Shown in pieces: positions 27,013 to 36,078 of a stretch of 46,311 nucleotides of DNA. Numbering within the stretch: position 1 is the first letter of the stretch; every line of letters starts with the position of its first letter. The position numbers and the translations under genes are program-made. The notes beneath the pieces are model-generated. The model was given only the letters and a program-made list of their open reading frames with translations, was not told the DNA's origin and did not search any database. The stretch comes from an uncultured Planctomycetaceae bacterium (GTDB lineage Bacteria; Planctomycetota; Planctomycetia; Pirellulales; Pirellulaceae): positions 1 to 46,311 of the forward strand of contig CAIPEB010000481.1 of assembly GCA_903863885.1 (NCBI GenBank). Direction: 5' to 3'.

Positions 27013-29055
27013 TCATTCATGGACAGGGGATGCGCCATCCATCGTCCACCTTCGAGTTACGCGACCCACACGAATCTGCGCGAGAATCTCCAGCAGGTCT
27101 TCGATTGCAAAGTCGGCGCCGCCGAGTTGCCGGCATGAGGCACTGCCCGCCGCAAGACCGCAGGCGAAAGCCGTAGGAGCCGGTGATCCTGCCGTGAGCT
27201 GAGCGAGAAAGACCGCGCCAACCGTATCCCCGGCGCCGATCGGATTCACCACTCCTTCGATCGCGGGCAGTCGGAACTCGTAGAATCGCCAAACGCACGC
27301 CCTGCTCGGCTCGGAACCCGCGATCGGACTTTCGAACAGCCAGGCGGTATCGGGACCCGCGGTTACGGCCAGCCACCGGAGCTTGTAAGTCTCGAAAACC
27401 GAACGAGCCATCTCGGGGATCGAGGTGAGTTCTCTGTCGTCTTCTCCCGCTTGCTTTCCTCGGATCGCGGCCGCGAGACTCCGTAATTCACTCGCGTTCA
27501 ATTTCAAGATGTCGACTTGCCCGGTCGCGAGGACAGCTGAAATATCCCGATAACTATCCAGCATCAGGATCGCGTTGCCTTTGGCTTGGGCCAGCGCCAC
27601 GTAGAACGTCTCGTCGACTCCGGGCGGCCAGGTGCCGCAGAGTGCAAGGCCAGACGCTTTGCCTTCAGCCAGGAATTGCAGAGTGCTCGCGAGAAGCTTC
27701 CCGGCTTCACCTGGAAGGATCGCTGCCGAAGGTTCGATCAACTCCGTGGCATCGCCGGTGCTCGCGTCAATTGCCGTAATGCAGCAGCGGGTCTCACCCG
27801 ACGACACTACCGTGATCTGCTTCACTCCGGCATGTTCGATCATGCGGCCGAGTCGCTCGCCGTTTTCGCCGCCGAGAAACTGCGACAGCGTGACCATCCC
27901 TGGGATCAAGTGGTTGGCAGCCCGCGAGAATTGCTGGCCTTTTCCACCCACCGAAGTGAGTATCTCCCGGGCACGGTTGACCTGGCCGCGTACAAGGCGG
28001 TCGAAGACGAGCGTCTTCTGCAGCGCCGGATTCAATCCGACGGCAAGCAACTCGATCGAGCCCCGCGGGATCTCGCGAAGATCCAATGCCTCCAGCGAAC
28101 TCGCGCGTTGTTCGCAGCCCCGCAGGCATGTTCGCGGTTCGGCGCCGAGAGCCTCCACTTCCTCCAGTTGAATCACGAGGTCCGCACGCGAACGCAAAGC
28201 CGGATCTTGAAGTTCCTCGAGCGTCGGACGATCGACTCGGTCGAAATGAGCGTCCACATCGGCCGGGTGACGCCCGCCTGCGATCTTGCGAACGGCGACC
28301 CTGCGGCGACAAGTTTCCAGCGGCAATTCAAGCAGCATGCAGAAATCAAAGCAGTCGCGGGCTTCCTGCCAACCGTGTTCGACACGAAGCAGGTGAAGCC
28401 CCTCGACGATGACGATGCGATGCTGCGGATTCACCGAAATCGATTGCGGCACCGGATCGTGTCGCCGGCGATCGTAGACGGGCAGCTGAATCTCCTGATC
28501 AGCAGAAGCCCGCAAGCGGCGCAGGTCCGCGACCATCGCTGCGACATCGAATGTCGGCGGCCGACCCTTGATCTGTCGCAGCGGAACCTCTTCGCCAAGT
28601 TCCATGCCGACGTGCGTATCGAGGAACGCGTTGGGGAAATGATATGCATCCGCGGTTAGAGCAGCAGCGATCTCACGTCCCGAAAGCAAATTCAGCACGC
28701 GGCAGAGCAGCATGCTGAGAATCGTCTTCCCCGTGCCCGCGCCGCCCGTGATCCCGACGAGCACGCGACGCGATTTTGATTCGGCAAGCTGGAGGACCGA
28801 CAGCGCCAGCGGAAGAAGCAGAGACTCGATCTGCTCCCGCTCGACCCGGATCCGCACGACATGCCCCGAAGCATCCAGTTCATCGGCCTTGCCAAGATCC
28901 TGCAGGATGCGATCGACATCCCGCGACGACGACCGGCGTTTGTCCTCTCCAAGAGACAATGCATCCCAGAGGTATGCGGGCAAGGAATCGTCGGGATCCG
29001 TTTTTGGAAGGCGGGTCATACGTACAACAGTGCCAATTCGAGCGGGCAAGTTCAT
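27013..29055 (-). CDS. Fused P-loop (uridine kinase/PRK-like) and PfkB-type sugar kinase
   Basis: 680 residues. After an 80-residue charged lead, residues about 90-310 form a P-loop kinase of the uridine kinase/phosphoribulokinase/pantothenate kinase group: Walker A GITGGAGTGKT, DAYHFPN, and the IVIVEGLHLL strand. From about 340 a PfkB (ribokinase-like) kinase follows: LLAVGLNPALQKTLVF resembles 1-phosphofructokinase or tagatose-6-phosphate kinase, with VGGKGQQFSRAANHL and the anion-hole/catalytic motif NPIGAGDTVGA near residue 610. Both active-site signatures look intact. The fusion may phosphorylate a sugar twice, for example fructose via a monophosphate, but this is inference. The start is uncertain (ATG 29055 or 29019; neither has a good ribosome site). 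The gene follows the Hdr-Flx operon after a 235-base repeat-bearing gap. Confidence 0.8.
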   Translation of the reverse strand: MNLPARIGTVVRMTRLPKTDPDDSLPAYLWDALSLGEDKRRSSSRDVDRILQDLGKADELDASGHVVRIRVEREQIESLLLPLALSVLQLAESKSRRVLVGITGGAGTGKTILSMLLCRVLNLLSGREIAAALTADAYHFPNAFLDTHVGMELGEEVPLRQIKGRPPTFDVAAMVADLRRLRASADQEIQLPVYDRRRHDPVPQSISVNPQHRIVIVEGLHLLRVEHGWQEARDCFDFCMLLELPLETCRRRVAVRKIAGGRHPADVDAHFDRVDRPTLEELQDPALRSRADLVIQLEEVEALGAEPRTCLRGCEQRASSLEALDLREIPRGSIELLAVGLNPALQKTLVFDRLVRGQVNRAREILTSVGGKGQQFSRAANHLIPGMVTLSQFLGGENGERLGRMIEHAGVKQITVVSSGETRCCITAIDASTGDATELIEPSAAILPGEAGKLLASTLQFLAEGKASGLALCGTWPPGVDETFYVALAQAKGNAILMLDSYRDISAVLATGQVDILKLNASELRSLAAAIRGKQAGEDDRELTSIPEMARSVFETYKLRWLAVTAGPDTAWLFESPIAGSEPSRACVWRFYEFRLPAIEGVVNPIGAGDTVGAVFLAQLTAGSPAPTAFACGLAAGSASCRQLGGADFAIEDLLEILAQIRVGRVTRRWTMDGASPVHE

Positions 29056-29140
29056 TCAGCGCGACACCCAGCACGCCGTTTTTCACCAGCCGCCTCCGCA
29101 TGTCAAGTCCGGCGACACGGCAGGCAGAGGGCCGGAGGCC

Positions 29141-29186
29141 ACGGATCTACACGGATCTACACGGATCTGCACGGATCTGCACGGAT
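29141..29186. repeat. 10-bp tandem repeat (ACGGATCTAC/ACGGATCTGC)
   Basis: ACGGATCTAC twice, ACGGATCTGC twice, then a partial ACGGAT, starting at 29141 without gaps. It lies in the 235-base gap between the Hdr-Flx operon and the fused kinase. Similar ACACGGATCTGC-like words occur near 10990-11090. The unit does not keep a reading frame and is not in a gene. Confidence 0.85.
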
Positions 29187-29290
29187 AAGAAGGAGGCTGA
29201 AGCCAAGCACCACCCACTCTGCAGTCGCGCAGCGACGACTGAAGTTAGACGCAGGTTCAACCCACGGCTTTCACTGCTTTGCACGCGAAC

Positions 29291-30124
29291 TCAATAGTCG
29301 TTGGGCAGCGACTTGAGTTGATCGAGAGTGAACACGGGGCCTTCTTTGCAGACGTAGACGGGACCGCAATTGCAGCGGCCGCATTTGCCGACGCCGCACT
29401 TCATGCGATTCTCGAGACTCGTGTAGATATCGCGGTCCGCCAGGCCCATCTTGGCCAGCACAGGCAATGTGAATTTGATCATGATCGGCGGGCCGATCAC
29501 CAGTGCCACGGAGTTGTCGGCAGGAATCTGAGCTCGCTCGGCTACAGCCGGAACGAAGCCGACTTCCCCGTTCCAGTCGGGCGTCTCGCCTCCCGGATCG
29601 ACACAGCGGACAACCCGTACTCCGTCGTACTCTGCCCAGCGGTCCAGTTCCTGGCGATACACGAGATCCTGGACTTTTCGCGCGCCGTAAACGATCGTGA
29701 TGTCGCCGAACTGTTCGCGGTTCTCCAGCGCATACCAGATCGCACATCGCAGCGGAGGCATTGCGATCCCTCCGCCGATGAAGATCAGGTTCTTGCCCAC
29801 CCACCGGTCCATCGGATAGCAGTTGCCGTAGGGCCCCCGGAAGCCGATCGTGTCGTTCTTCTCCAGTGCCCAGAGGGCTTCCGTCACGCGTCCCGTGCGG
29901 CGGAAACAGAACTCGATGAAGTCTTTCCAGTTGGAACTCGAGCAGATGTTGAACGTGGACTCGCCGTAGCCGAACAGCGAAAACATGCCGAACTGGCCCA
30001 CGCGGAAATGAAAGTCGCGGCCGCGTCCCTCGTCGCGAAAACGCAATCGCACCGACTTCACGTCGGCCGTCTGCTGTCGCACTTCCAGGACTTCCATCAG
30101 GTCGGGTTGGTAGATGTTCGTCAT
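29291..30124 (-). CDS. flxA: FlxA-like FAD/NAD(P)H oxidoreductase subunit
   Basis: 277 residues starting at ATG 30124. A ferredoxin-reductase-type FAD domain (about 1-100) is followed by an NAD-binding domain (LIFIGGGIAMPPLRCAIWYA). The C-terminus has a [2Fe-2S] cluster binding pattern CGVGKCGRCNCGPVYVC, as in dihydroorotate dehydrogenase electron-transfer subunits and hydrogenase gamma subunits. In FlxABCD-HdrABC systems this subunit oxidises NADH and passes electrons through the Flx Fe-S proteins to HdrA. It is the last gene of the operon, 65 bases after the preceding Fe-S protein gene. Confidence 0.88.
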   Translation of the reverse strand: MTNIYQPDLMEVLEVRQQTADVKSVRLRFRDEGRGRDFHFRVGQFGMFSLFGYGESTFNICSSSNWKDFIEFCFRRTGRVTEALWALEKNDTIGFRGPYGNCYPMDRWVGKNLIFIGGGIAMPPLRCAIWYALENREQFGDITIVYGARKVQDLVYRQELDRWAEYDGVRVVRCVDPGGETPDWNGEVGFVPAVAERAQIPADNSVALVIGPPIMIKFTLPVLAKMGLADRDIYTSLENRMKCGVGKCGRCNCGPVYVCKEGPVFTLDQLKSLPNDY

Positions 30125-30189
30125 TGTCGTGTACCGGTTTCTCGGAGCGACGCCCGTGGCGCCGCACTCGTTCGCGAGACAAAAACCAC

Positions 30190-31191
30190 TCACACACCGG
30201 CCGATTGCAGAGCCTCGAGCACGGGCAGGACGCCGAGGCTCACGGGGCAGTTGCGAGTACAGTTGCCGCAGCCTGTGCAGAGAAGTTCGCCGAACTTCTT
30301 GGGATATACATGAAACTTGTGATAGATCCGCTGCCTCTGTCGCTGAGGCTGAACGTCGCGGGGGTTGTGGCCCGATGCGTGCAGCGTGAAGTGTCCGAAC
30401 TGGCACGAGTCCCAGTTGCGCACCCGCGATCCGCTGGTCGGACCGCCTTCATCCACCATGTCAAAGCAATGGCAGGTCGGACACCCGAACGCGCAGGCTC
30501 CGCAACCCATGCAGCGGTTCGTCCATGCGGGCCATTCGGTCCGATCGAAGGCCTGCTCCAGAAGCGAACCGACTCGCCCCAGATCGGCTCTCGGCTCGGG
30601 ACCCGGCCCGGCGGAACCCGTGCGATTCGAGGCTGCGGTCTGACCGGCAAACAGACTCTGCCCCTTGTCGCTCACGCAGCGGACCTCGAGATGGCCGTCG
30701 CCCAGGTCGAGCAGCAGCGCATCGCTGCCCCGCGTATCATCCGGCGCTGAACCCACCGAAGTGCAGAAGCAGTGTGCATCGTGCTCGCTGCAGGCCAGCG
30801 TGACGACCGTCGTAAGTTCGCGCCGACGGTTGTACGCGGCGTCACGGAAGTCCCAGTTGAACACGTGATCGAGAATCGGCAGGGCAGCCGCATCACAGGG
30901 CCGGGCGGCCAGAACAACCTGTTCGGTCGCGGGCATCGGGGTCGGCAACAGATCGATCTGCCTGCCGCGCACACGGTATTGGAACAGCTCTTCGTGCCGC
31001 GGGAAGACGATCTCCTTGATCGAGTTCAAGGGCCGCACGAACCCTTCGAGCAACACCTGCTGCGAATCGCGGACCGGCTGGTAACTGACCAGATTCGGCC
31101 GGATCTGCACCGGAGCGATGACTCGCCTGCCCTGGCGAAGCAGCGAATCGACGAGGCTGCGGAGCGCGGGTTTCGAGATGATCTGGCTCAT
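30190..31191 (-). CDS. Flx Fe-S subunit related to sulfhydrogenase/hydrogenase beta (HydB/ShyB-type)
   Basis: 333 residues. The N-terminal 200 residues follow the hydrogenase beta pattern (RPLNSIKEIVFPRHEELF; LAARPCDAAALPILDHVF). The C-terminal part has two [4Fe-4S] sites, CMGCGACAFGCPTCHC and CTGCGNCTRNCPVSLG. It corresponds to one of the two central Fe-S subunits (FlxB or FlxC) that wire FlxA to HdrA. I leave the symbol open because the naming of the two subunits differs among organisms. Confidence 0.85.
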   Translation of the reverse strand: MSQIISKPALRSLVDSLLRQGRRVIAPVQIRPNLVSYQPVRDSQQVLLEGFVRPLNSIKEIVFPRHEELFQYRVRGRQIDLLPTPMPATEQVVLAARPCDAAALPILDHVFNWDFRDAAYNRRRELTTVVTLACSEHDAHCFCTSVGSAPDDTRGSDALLLDLGDGHLEVRCVSDKGQSLFAGQTAASNRTGSAGPGPEPRADLGRVGSLLEQAFDRTEWPAWTNRCMGCGACAFGCPTCHCFDMVDEGGPTSGSRVRNWDSCQFGHFTLHASGHNPRDVQPQRQRQRIYHKFHVYPKKFGELLCTGCGNCTRNCPVSLGVLPVLEALQSAGV

Positions 31192-31208
31192 GCGAATATC
31201 GCCTCCGC

Positions 31209-32042
31209 TCAGCGAATAAAGTCTTCCTGGTCCTGCTGCGAGTAATGGCCCATGATCAGGTCGGCATTGCGATCAGTGCCCGATCGATAGCCGAAGTTCG
31301 TTTCCGCGGCCTGGGCCATCGACAGATTCAGCAGCCGCAGATCGATTCCTTCCGGACAGACGCGCGAACACTGGTCGCAGCCCACGCAGCGGCCGGCAAG
31401 ATGAAAGGCGCGGACGATCTGCCACGCGAAATTGCCTTTGAGCGTGGCCGACGTATCGAGGCATGCAGGCCGGTTCTTGTCGACAATGCACCGCTCGCAG
31501 TAGCACAGCGGGCAAGCCTGGCGGCAGGCATAGCACTTCACGCAGCGTTGCAGTTCCGCTTTCCAGTACTCCATCCGTTCGGCCGGCGACTGCTCCATGA
31601 ATTCGCACAGGTGTGCGTAGCGCCGCTCGGCGGATTGCTCCAGGTTCTTCGCCTCGCCGAGCGTCACATCCGAGAAACGCGGCTGGTGCGCATCGCAGAC
31701 TTCGCAGCGAGGCTCGCCCATTCCCGCGCATGCCATGCCGATAACAACAACCTCGGATCGGTCGATCTGCGACTCCTGCTCGAGCACGACCAGCGCCCGC
31801 TCGTCGCAGCCCTTTACGACAATGGCCGGCTTGCCGAGTGCCTTGATTTCCTTGCGCAACAGGTATTTCACCAGGTTGGTCCGGCACTGTTCGTTCCATA
31901 CCAACAGGCCGACATCGTCCGGATCCGTGATGAACACCGGATACGGCTCGACCGCCCGCACGGCTTGTCCGTACCCGATCACGACCTTGACCGTTCCCTC
32001 CTCCAGGAGTCGACGGCATGCTTCGCGGAGCGGTTGCAGCAT
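31209..32042 (-). CDS. Flx Fe-S subunit with two [4Fe-4S] clusters
   Basis: 277 residues. The N-terminal half (KVVIGYGQAVRAVEPYPVFI; KALGKPAIVVKGCDERALVV) resembles the F420-hydrogenase/dehydrogenase beta N-terminal region seen in Flx proteins. The C-terminal half binds clusters at CVKCYACRQACPLCYC and CVGCDQCSRVCPEG. It starts three bases after the FlxD stop and runs 17 bases before the next gene, so the operon is tight. It is the other of the FlxB/FlxC pair. Confidence 0.85.
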   Translation of the reverse strand: MLQPLREACRRLLEEGTVKVVIGYGQAVRAVEPYPVFITDPDDVGLLVWNEQCRTNLVKYLLRKEIKALGKPAIVVKGCDERALVVLEQESQIDRSEVVVIGMACAGMGEPRCEVCDAHQPRFSDVTLGEAKNLEQSAERRYAHLCEFMEQSPAERMEYWKAELQRCVKCYACRQACPLCYCERCIVDKNRPACLDTSATLKGNFAWQIVRAFHLAGRCVGCDQCSRVCPEGIDLRLLNLSMAQAAETNFGYRSGTDRNADLIMGHYSQQDQEDFIR

Positions 32043-32045
32043 GGC

Positions 32046-32498
32046 TCAGGCCTCGCAGATCTCTCGGTAAGCGCGGTAGGGTCCCATCTCGCGTGTCTTG
32101 GCGGTGATCTCGGAAATCACCTGCTGGAACTTCTTGCCCTCGGCCGCGGAAATCCAGGCGAAGTGGACCCGGTCGGTATCGATTCCCAGCGTCGCGAGCA
32201 GTTCGCGGAACAGCATCCAGCGACGTCGCGCGTGATAGTTGCCGCTCGTGTAGTGGCAGTCGCCGGGGTGGCAACCCGAAACAACGACTGCATCCGCCCC
32301 GATCTCGAACGCTTTGACGATCAGATTAAAGTCGATCCGCCCCGTGCACGGCAGCCTCACGATACGCACGTTGGTCGGATACTCCAGGCGGTTCGTGCCC
32401 GCCAGATCGGCGCCCAGATACGTGCACCAATTGCAGACATAGGCGACGATCTTCGGCTCGAATCCGTTAGAGGATGTCTCGGCAGCGTGGGCATTCAT
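32046..32498 (-). CDS. flxD: FlxD / MvhD-like [2Fe-2S] electron-transfer subunit
   Basis: 150 residues from the ATG at 32498, which overlaps the HdrA stop (ATGA). The MvhD signature is clear: VAYVCNWCTYLGADLAG near residue 20, RLPCTGRID and VSGCHPGDCHY. MvhD-type subunits bind a [2Fe-2S] cluster and feed electrons into HdrA. Length matches the family (140-150). Confidence 0.93.
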   Translation of the reverse strand: MNAHAAETSSNGFEPKIVAYVCNWCTYLGADLAGTNRLEYPTNVRIVRLPCTGRIDFNLIVKAFEIGADAVVVSGCHPGDCHYTSGNYHARRRWMLFRELLATLGIDTDRVHFAWISAAEGKKFQQVISEITAKTREMGPYRAYREICEA

Positions 32499-34495
32499 CG
32501 CAGGCACTCCACCATCGCGTACACCTGTTGCTCGGAAAAACCTTCCAGGTCGGCGCTCTTGGACGGACAGAGAGCAACGCACGTGCCGCAGCCCATGCAC
32601 AGGCCCGGATTCACGCGTGCGACGCGCCGGACCAGCAGTCCCTGGCGATCGCGGATCTCCGCGGCATCGATCGCGTGATAAGGGCAGCCTCTGCGGCAGG
32701 CAAAGCAGCCCGCGCAGTGGGACTCCTGGATGTGGGCGATTTCCGGTTCGCGATGCAGCTGATCCCGGCTGAACATCAACAGCACTTTGCCCGCCGCGGC
32801 CGATGCCTGAGCGACAGATTCCGGAATGTCCTTGGGGCCGTGGCACGCGCCGCACACGAAGACTCCGGCCGCATTGGTTTCGACCGGCCGCAGCTTGGGA
32901 TGCGATTCGCACAGGAAGCCGAACTCGTCGTAGCCGACGTTGACTTTCTGCGCAAGTTCCTCGACTCCCGCGGCGGGACGCATCGCCGAGGCGAGCACGA
33001 CCAGATCCGCCACGATCGTCAGCGGTTCGCCGGCCAGCGTATCAACGCCGCGCACGATCAGCCGGCCGTCTTCCTGCGTGATCTTGGAAACCCGTCCTCG
33101 ATGATAGTGCGCCCCGTCCTGCTCAATCGCCCGGCGCACGAACTCGTCGTAGTTCTTTCCGCCGGCCCGGATGTCCATATAAAAGACGTGCGCCTGGCCG
33201 TCGTGCACCTTGTGCTTGTAGAGCATGGTGTGCTTGGCGTTGACCATGCAGCAGATCTTCGAACAGTACGACATGCCCTTGGCGTTGTCGCGGGATCCGA
33301 CGCAACTGATGAACACCACGGTTTTCGGAATGGTGCCGTCCGAAGGGCGCCGCAGCTCGCCGCCCGTGGGGCCGGAGGCTGAGAGCAGTCGTTCGAACTG
33401 CAGCGAACTGATCACGTCGGGATATTGCCCGTAGCCGTACTCGCCGTATCCGGACAAGCGGTCCTGTTCGCCGCGTCGGCCGATCTCGTACAACTGGTAA
33501 CCGGTTGCCACGATGACTGCCCCGACATCCTCACGCACCAGTTCGTCCTGGTCTTCAAAGCGGATCGCGCCGGCCTGGCACTTCTTGGCACACAGACCGC
33601 AACGGCCTTTTGTCAAACGCAGACACGCGTCGCGATCGATCACCGGTCGTGCGGGAACAGCCTGAGGAAAGGGCACGTAGATGGCCGTGCGGTTGCCCAT
33701 GCCGTAGTCGAATTCGCTCGGCGTCTTCTTCGAAGGGCAGACGTTCCAGCACTGCCCGCAGCCCGTGCACTTGTCGATATCGATGTAGCGGGCCCGTTTT
33801 CGGATCGTGACCTGGAAGTTGCCGACGTAGCCTTCGACCTGTTCGACTTCCGAGCAGGTATACAGCGTGATGTTCGGGTGCTGCGCCACTTCGACCATTC
33901 GCGGCGTGAGAATGCACTGCGAGCAATCGAGCGTGGGAAACGTCTCGGACAGGCCGGCCATCTTGCCGCCGATTGACGGCTCGCGTTCGACCAGCGCCAC
34001 AGGAATGCCCGCATCGGCCAGATCGAGCGCGGCCTGGATTCCCGCAACGCCTCCGCCGACCACCAGCGCCTTGCGAGTGACGGGGACCTTGATCGGCTCG
34101 AGTGCCCGGTTGTGCCGGACCTTGGCCGCGGCCATGCGGATCAGATCGACGGCCTTGGCCGTGGCCCGCGCCTTGTCGGGGTGAACCCACGAGCAATGCT
34201 CGCGGATGTTCGCCATCTCGATGAGATAGGGATTCAATCCGGCCTGGGCCGCCGCCTTCCGGAAAGTCTTCAGATGCATGTGCGGCGAGCAGGATGCGAT
34301 GACGACGCCGTCGAGCTGCTCGGCGGCAATCGTGTCGCGAATCAGCTTCTGGCCGGGATCCGAGCACATGTACTTGCAGGTCTGCGAACAGCGCACGCCG
34401 GGCAGCTGCGCGGCCTGCTCCGACACGCTCTGCACATCGACATTGCGGGCGATGTTCTCGCCGCACCAGCAGGTAAATACGCCAATCCGAGGCAT
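32495..34495 (-). CDS. hdrA: HdrA, flavin-containing bifurcating subunit of heterodisulfide-reductase-like complex
   Basis: 666 residues, typical HdrA length. The N-terminal thioredoxin-like part has CWCGENIA and CKYMCSDPGQ. The FAD site is ALVVGGGVAGIQAALDLA (about 143-160), followed by IGGKMAGLSETFPTLDCSQC. Cluster motifs are CTGCGQCWNVCPS (about 243-255), CGLCAKKCQ, and two C-terminal ferredoxin sites CAGCFACRRGCP and CMGCGTCVALCPS. HdrA flavin bifurcates electrons between ferredoxin and the HdrBC branch. All ligands that I can check by eye are present. It sits between hdrB and flxD. Confidence 0.96.
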   Translation of the reverse strand: MPRIGVFTCWCGENIARNVDVQSVSEQAAQLPGVRCSQTCKYMCSDPGQKLIRDTIAAEQLDGVVIASCSPHMHLKTFRKAAAQAGLNPYLIEMANIREHCSWVHPDKARATAKAVDLIRMAAAKVRHNRALEPIKVPVTRKALVVGGGVAGIQAALDLADAGIPVALVEREPSIGGKMAGLSETFPTLDCSQCILTPRMVEVAQHPNITLYTCSEVEQVEGYVGNFQVTIRKRARYIDIDKCTGCGQCWNVCPSKKTPSEFDYGMGNRTAIYVPFPQAVPARPVIDRDACLRLTKGRCGLCAKKCQAGAIRFEDQDELVREDVGAVIVATGYQLYEIGRRGEQDRLSGYGEYGYGQYPDVISSLQFERLLSASGPTGGELRRPSDGTIPKTVVFISCVGSRDNAKGMSYCSKICCMVNAKHTMLYKHKVHDGQAHVFYMDIRAGGKNYDEFVRRAIEQDGAHYHRGRVSKITQEDGRLIVRGVDTLAGEPLTIVADLVVLASAMRPAAGVEELAQKVNVGYDEFGFLCESHPKLRPVETNAAGVFVCGACHGPKDIPESVAQASAAAGKVLLMFSRDQLHREPEIAHIQESHCAGCFACRRGCPYHAIDAAEIRDRQGLLVRRVARVNPGLCMGCGTCVALCPSKSADLEGFSEQQVYAMVECLR

Positions 34496-34502
34496 GGCTG
34501 AC

Positions 34503-35345
34503 CTACTTCCTGACTACGAAGTGCCGCGGGATGCCCAGGGCGTCCGGCGAGATGCCCAGCGCCAGCCCCACCAGATCCGAAAGGTAATAGACCACCATGT
34601 CGTGCGCCGCCGAGTAACGCTGGTTGATGGCCGACTGCTTCATGTCGAGATTCACGTGGCACATCGGGCACGCCACAACCATACAGTTGGCACCGTGCGC
34701 CGCGGCGTTGCTCAGGATGCGGTGCCCGAGTTCCAGAACCGTGGACTCGTTGGACATCGTCATGCCCGCACCGCAGCATTCGGTCTTGTAGTTCCATTCG
34801 ACCGGCCCGGCCCCAAGTCCCTTCAGCAACGTTTCCATGGAACTGGGATGTTCGCAGTCGTCGAACTGCACAACGCCGGGCGGACGCGTGAGAAGACATC
34901 CGTAATAGCAGGCCGGACGGAACCCCTCGAGCCGCTGAACCGCAATTTTCTGAATCGACTCGTAACCGACTCGCTGAAAGATCTGAATGAGGTTGCAGAC
35001 TCGCGTCGTGCCGCGGACCTTCAACTCGACGATCTCGGAGATCTCGCTGCGAAACGCCTGATCCTCCGCCAGGACGCAGCGGGCCTTCATCAGCTGCGCG
35101 GAGCACATCGGACACGGGGCAAGCAGCTCGTCCATACCGTCGCGTTCCGCAAGCCCTAGGTTTCGTGCGGGCAATGCGACGGCCAGCTTGCGGTTCAAGG
35201 AATGAGCCGCGGTCGCGCCGCAGCAGATCCAGTCGTCCAATTCCCGCAAGTGCACGCCCAGCGTCGACAGGCACGCGCGCACCGACATCTCGTAGTCGTT
35301 CGACGATCCGTGCAACGCACAACCGGGATAGTAGCCGATTTCCAT
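34503..35345 (-). CDS. hdrB: HdrB, heterodisulfide-reductase-like catalytic subunit
   Basis: 280 residues with two intact CCG-domain motifs (WICCGATAAH near residue 41 and TECCGAGMTM near 190) and the preceding YYPGCALHGSS and CPMC partners. These hold the noncubane [4Fe-4S] clusters that reduce the disulfide. The physiological disulfide in bacteria is not settled; DsrC-like trisulfide or small thiols are candidates, and no dsrC is in the window. Confidence 0.95.
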   Translation of the reverse strand: MEIGYYPGCALHGSSNDYEMSVRACLSTLGVHLRELDDWICCGATAAHSLNRKLAVALPARNLGLAERDGMDELLAPCPMCSAQLMKARCVLAEDQAFRSEISEIVELKVRGTTRVCNLIQIFQRVGYESIQKIAVQRLEGFRPACYYGCLLTRPPGVVQFDDCEHPSSMETLLKGLGAGPVEWNYKTECCGAGMTMSNESTVLELGHRILSNAAAHGANCMVVACPMCHVNLDMKQSAINQRYSAAHDMVVYYLSDLVGLALGISPDALGIPRHFVVRK

Positions 35346-35401
35346 GGTCGAGTTCCGCGAAGGCTGAGCCTGTGCCGGGAGGAAGCGATTGGCCCGTGGG
35401 G

Positions 35402-36004
35402 TTATGCCTCCAGTTCTCCTTGGATGCCTCCGTGACCGTTGCCCCGCCCGTTGTCAGCCATGCAACGAGCAAAAATCCTGCCAACCAGCTTCCGATCTTT
35501 GACGCGGCGGGAACGCAGATGCAGTTTTCCCCGCCGCAGCATCTGCGGTCCGAGCAGCGCGTCTTTGAACAGTTGCGGGACGCTCAGATCATCGAGAAAT
35601 CCCTGCGTCTTGAATTTCCGCACCAGATCCAGCTCGGCCAGACGACCATTGCGGCGGATGTTGTCCAGGAAGGTCTGTTGAAACAGGATCGTGCGGCGCT
35701 GCGCCGGCGATGCGACATCGTGCTCGATGGAGAGCTGCCGCAGAGCATCCAGAATTCCGGCGCAGTCCACCGACTTCGGACATCGTGTCGTGCATGTCAT
35801 GCAGGAAACGCATTCCCAGATGGCTCCCGCCGCCATCGCTTTCTCCAGCCGTCCCAACTGCAGCAGACGCAGCAGTTGGTTCGGCAGGATGTCCATTCGC
35901 TCCACAACCGGACAGCCCGCGGAACATTTTCCGCACTGGTAGCAGTCGTGCACGCGGGTGTGGGCCAGTTCTTCGACGGAATTGAGGTCAAGGTTGTGGG
36001 TCAT
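35402..36004 (-). CDS. hdrC: HdrC, Fe-S subunit of heterodisulfide-reductase-like complex
   Basis: 200 residues from ATG 36004, giving the canonical HdrC N-terminus. Two [4Fe-4S] sites are CYQCGKCSAGCP (about 20) and CVSCMTCTTRCP (about 60), followed by a helical C-terminus. It passes electrons from HdrA to HdrB. An upstream in-frame extension to 36121 overlaps the preceding gene and is Arg-rich, so I rejected it. Confidence 0.93.
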   Translation of the reverse strand: MTHNLDLNSVEELAHTRVHDCYQCGKCSAGCPVVERMDILPNQLLRLLQLGRLEKAMAAGAIWECVSCMTCTTRCPKSVDCAGILDALRQLSIEHDVASPAQRRTILFQQTFLDNIRRNGRLAELDLVRKFKTQGFLDDLSVPQLFKDALLGPQMLRRGKLHLRSRRVKDRKLVGRIFARCMADNGRGNGHGGIQGELEA

Positions 36005-36078
36005 GGCGGGGTTTCCAAGACGCGACGCCAGGTCGCGAGTTGCACGGGAGCCGGTTCTCGCACCGTTGCGCCAAGGCG

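Noticed and set aside
29141-29186. CRISPR or iteron origin
   Set aside because: The 10-bp units are contiguous, with no spacers, and no replication initiator gene or AT-rich region is nearby.
31245-32678. Plus-strand open frame opposite the Flx genes (about 477 codons)
   Set aside because: It crosses three real minus-strand genes that have Fe-S motifs; its own translation has none.
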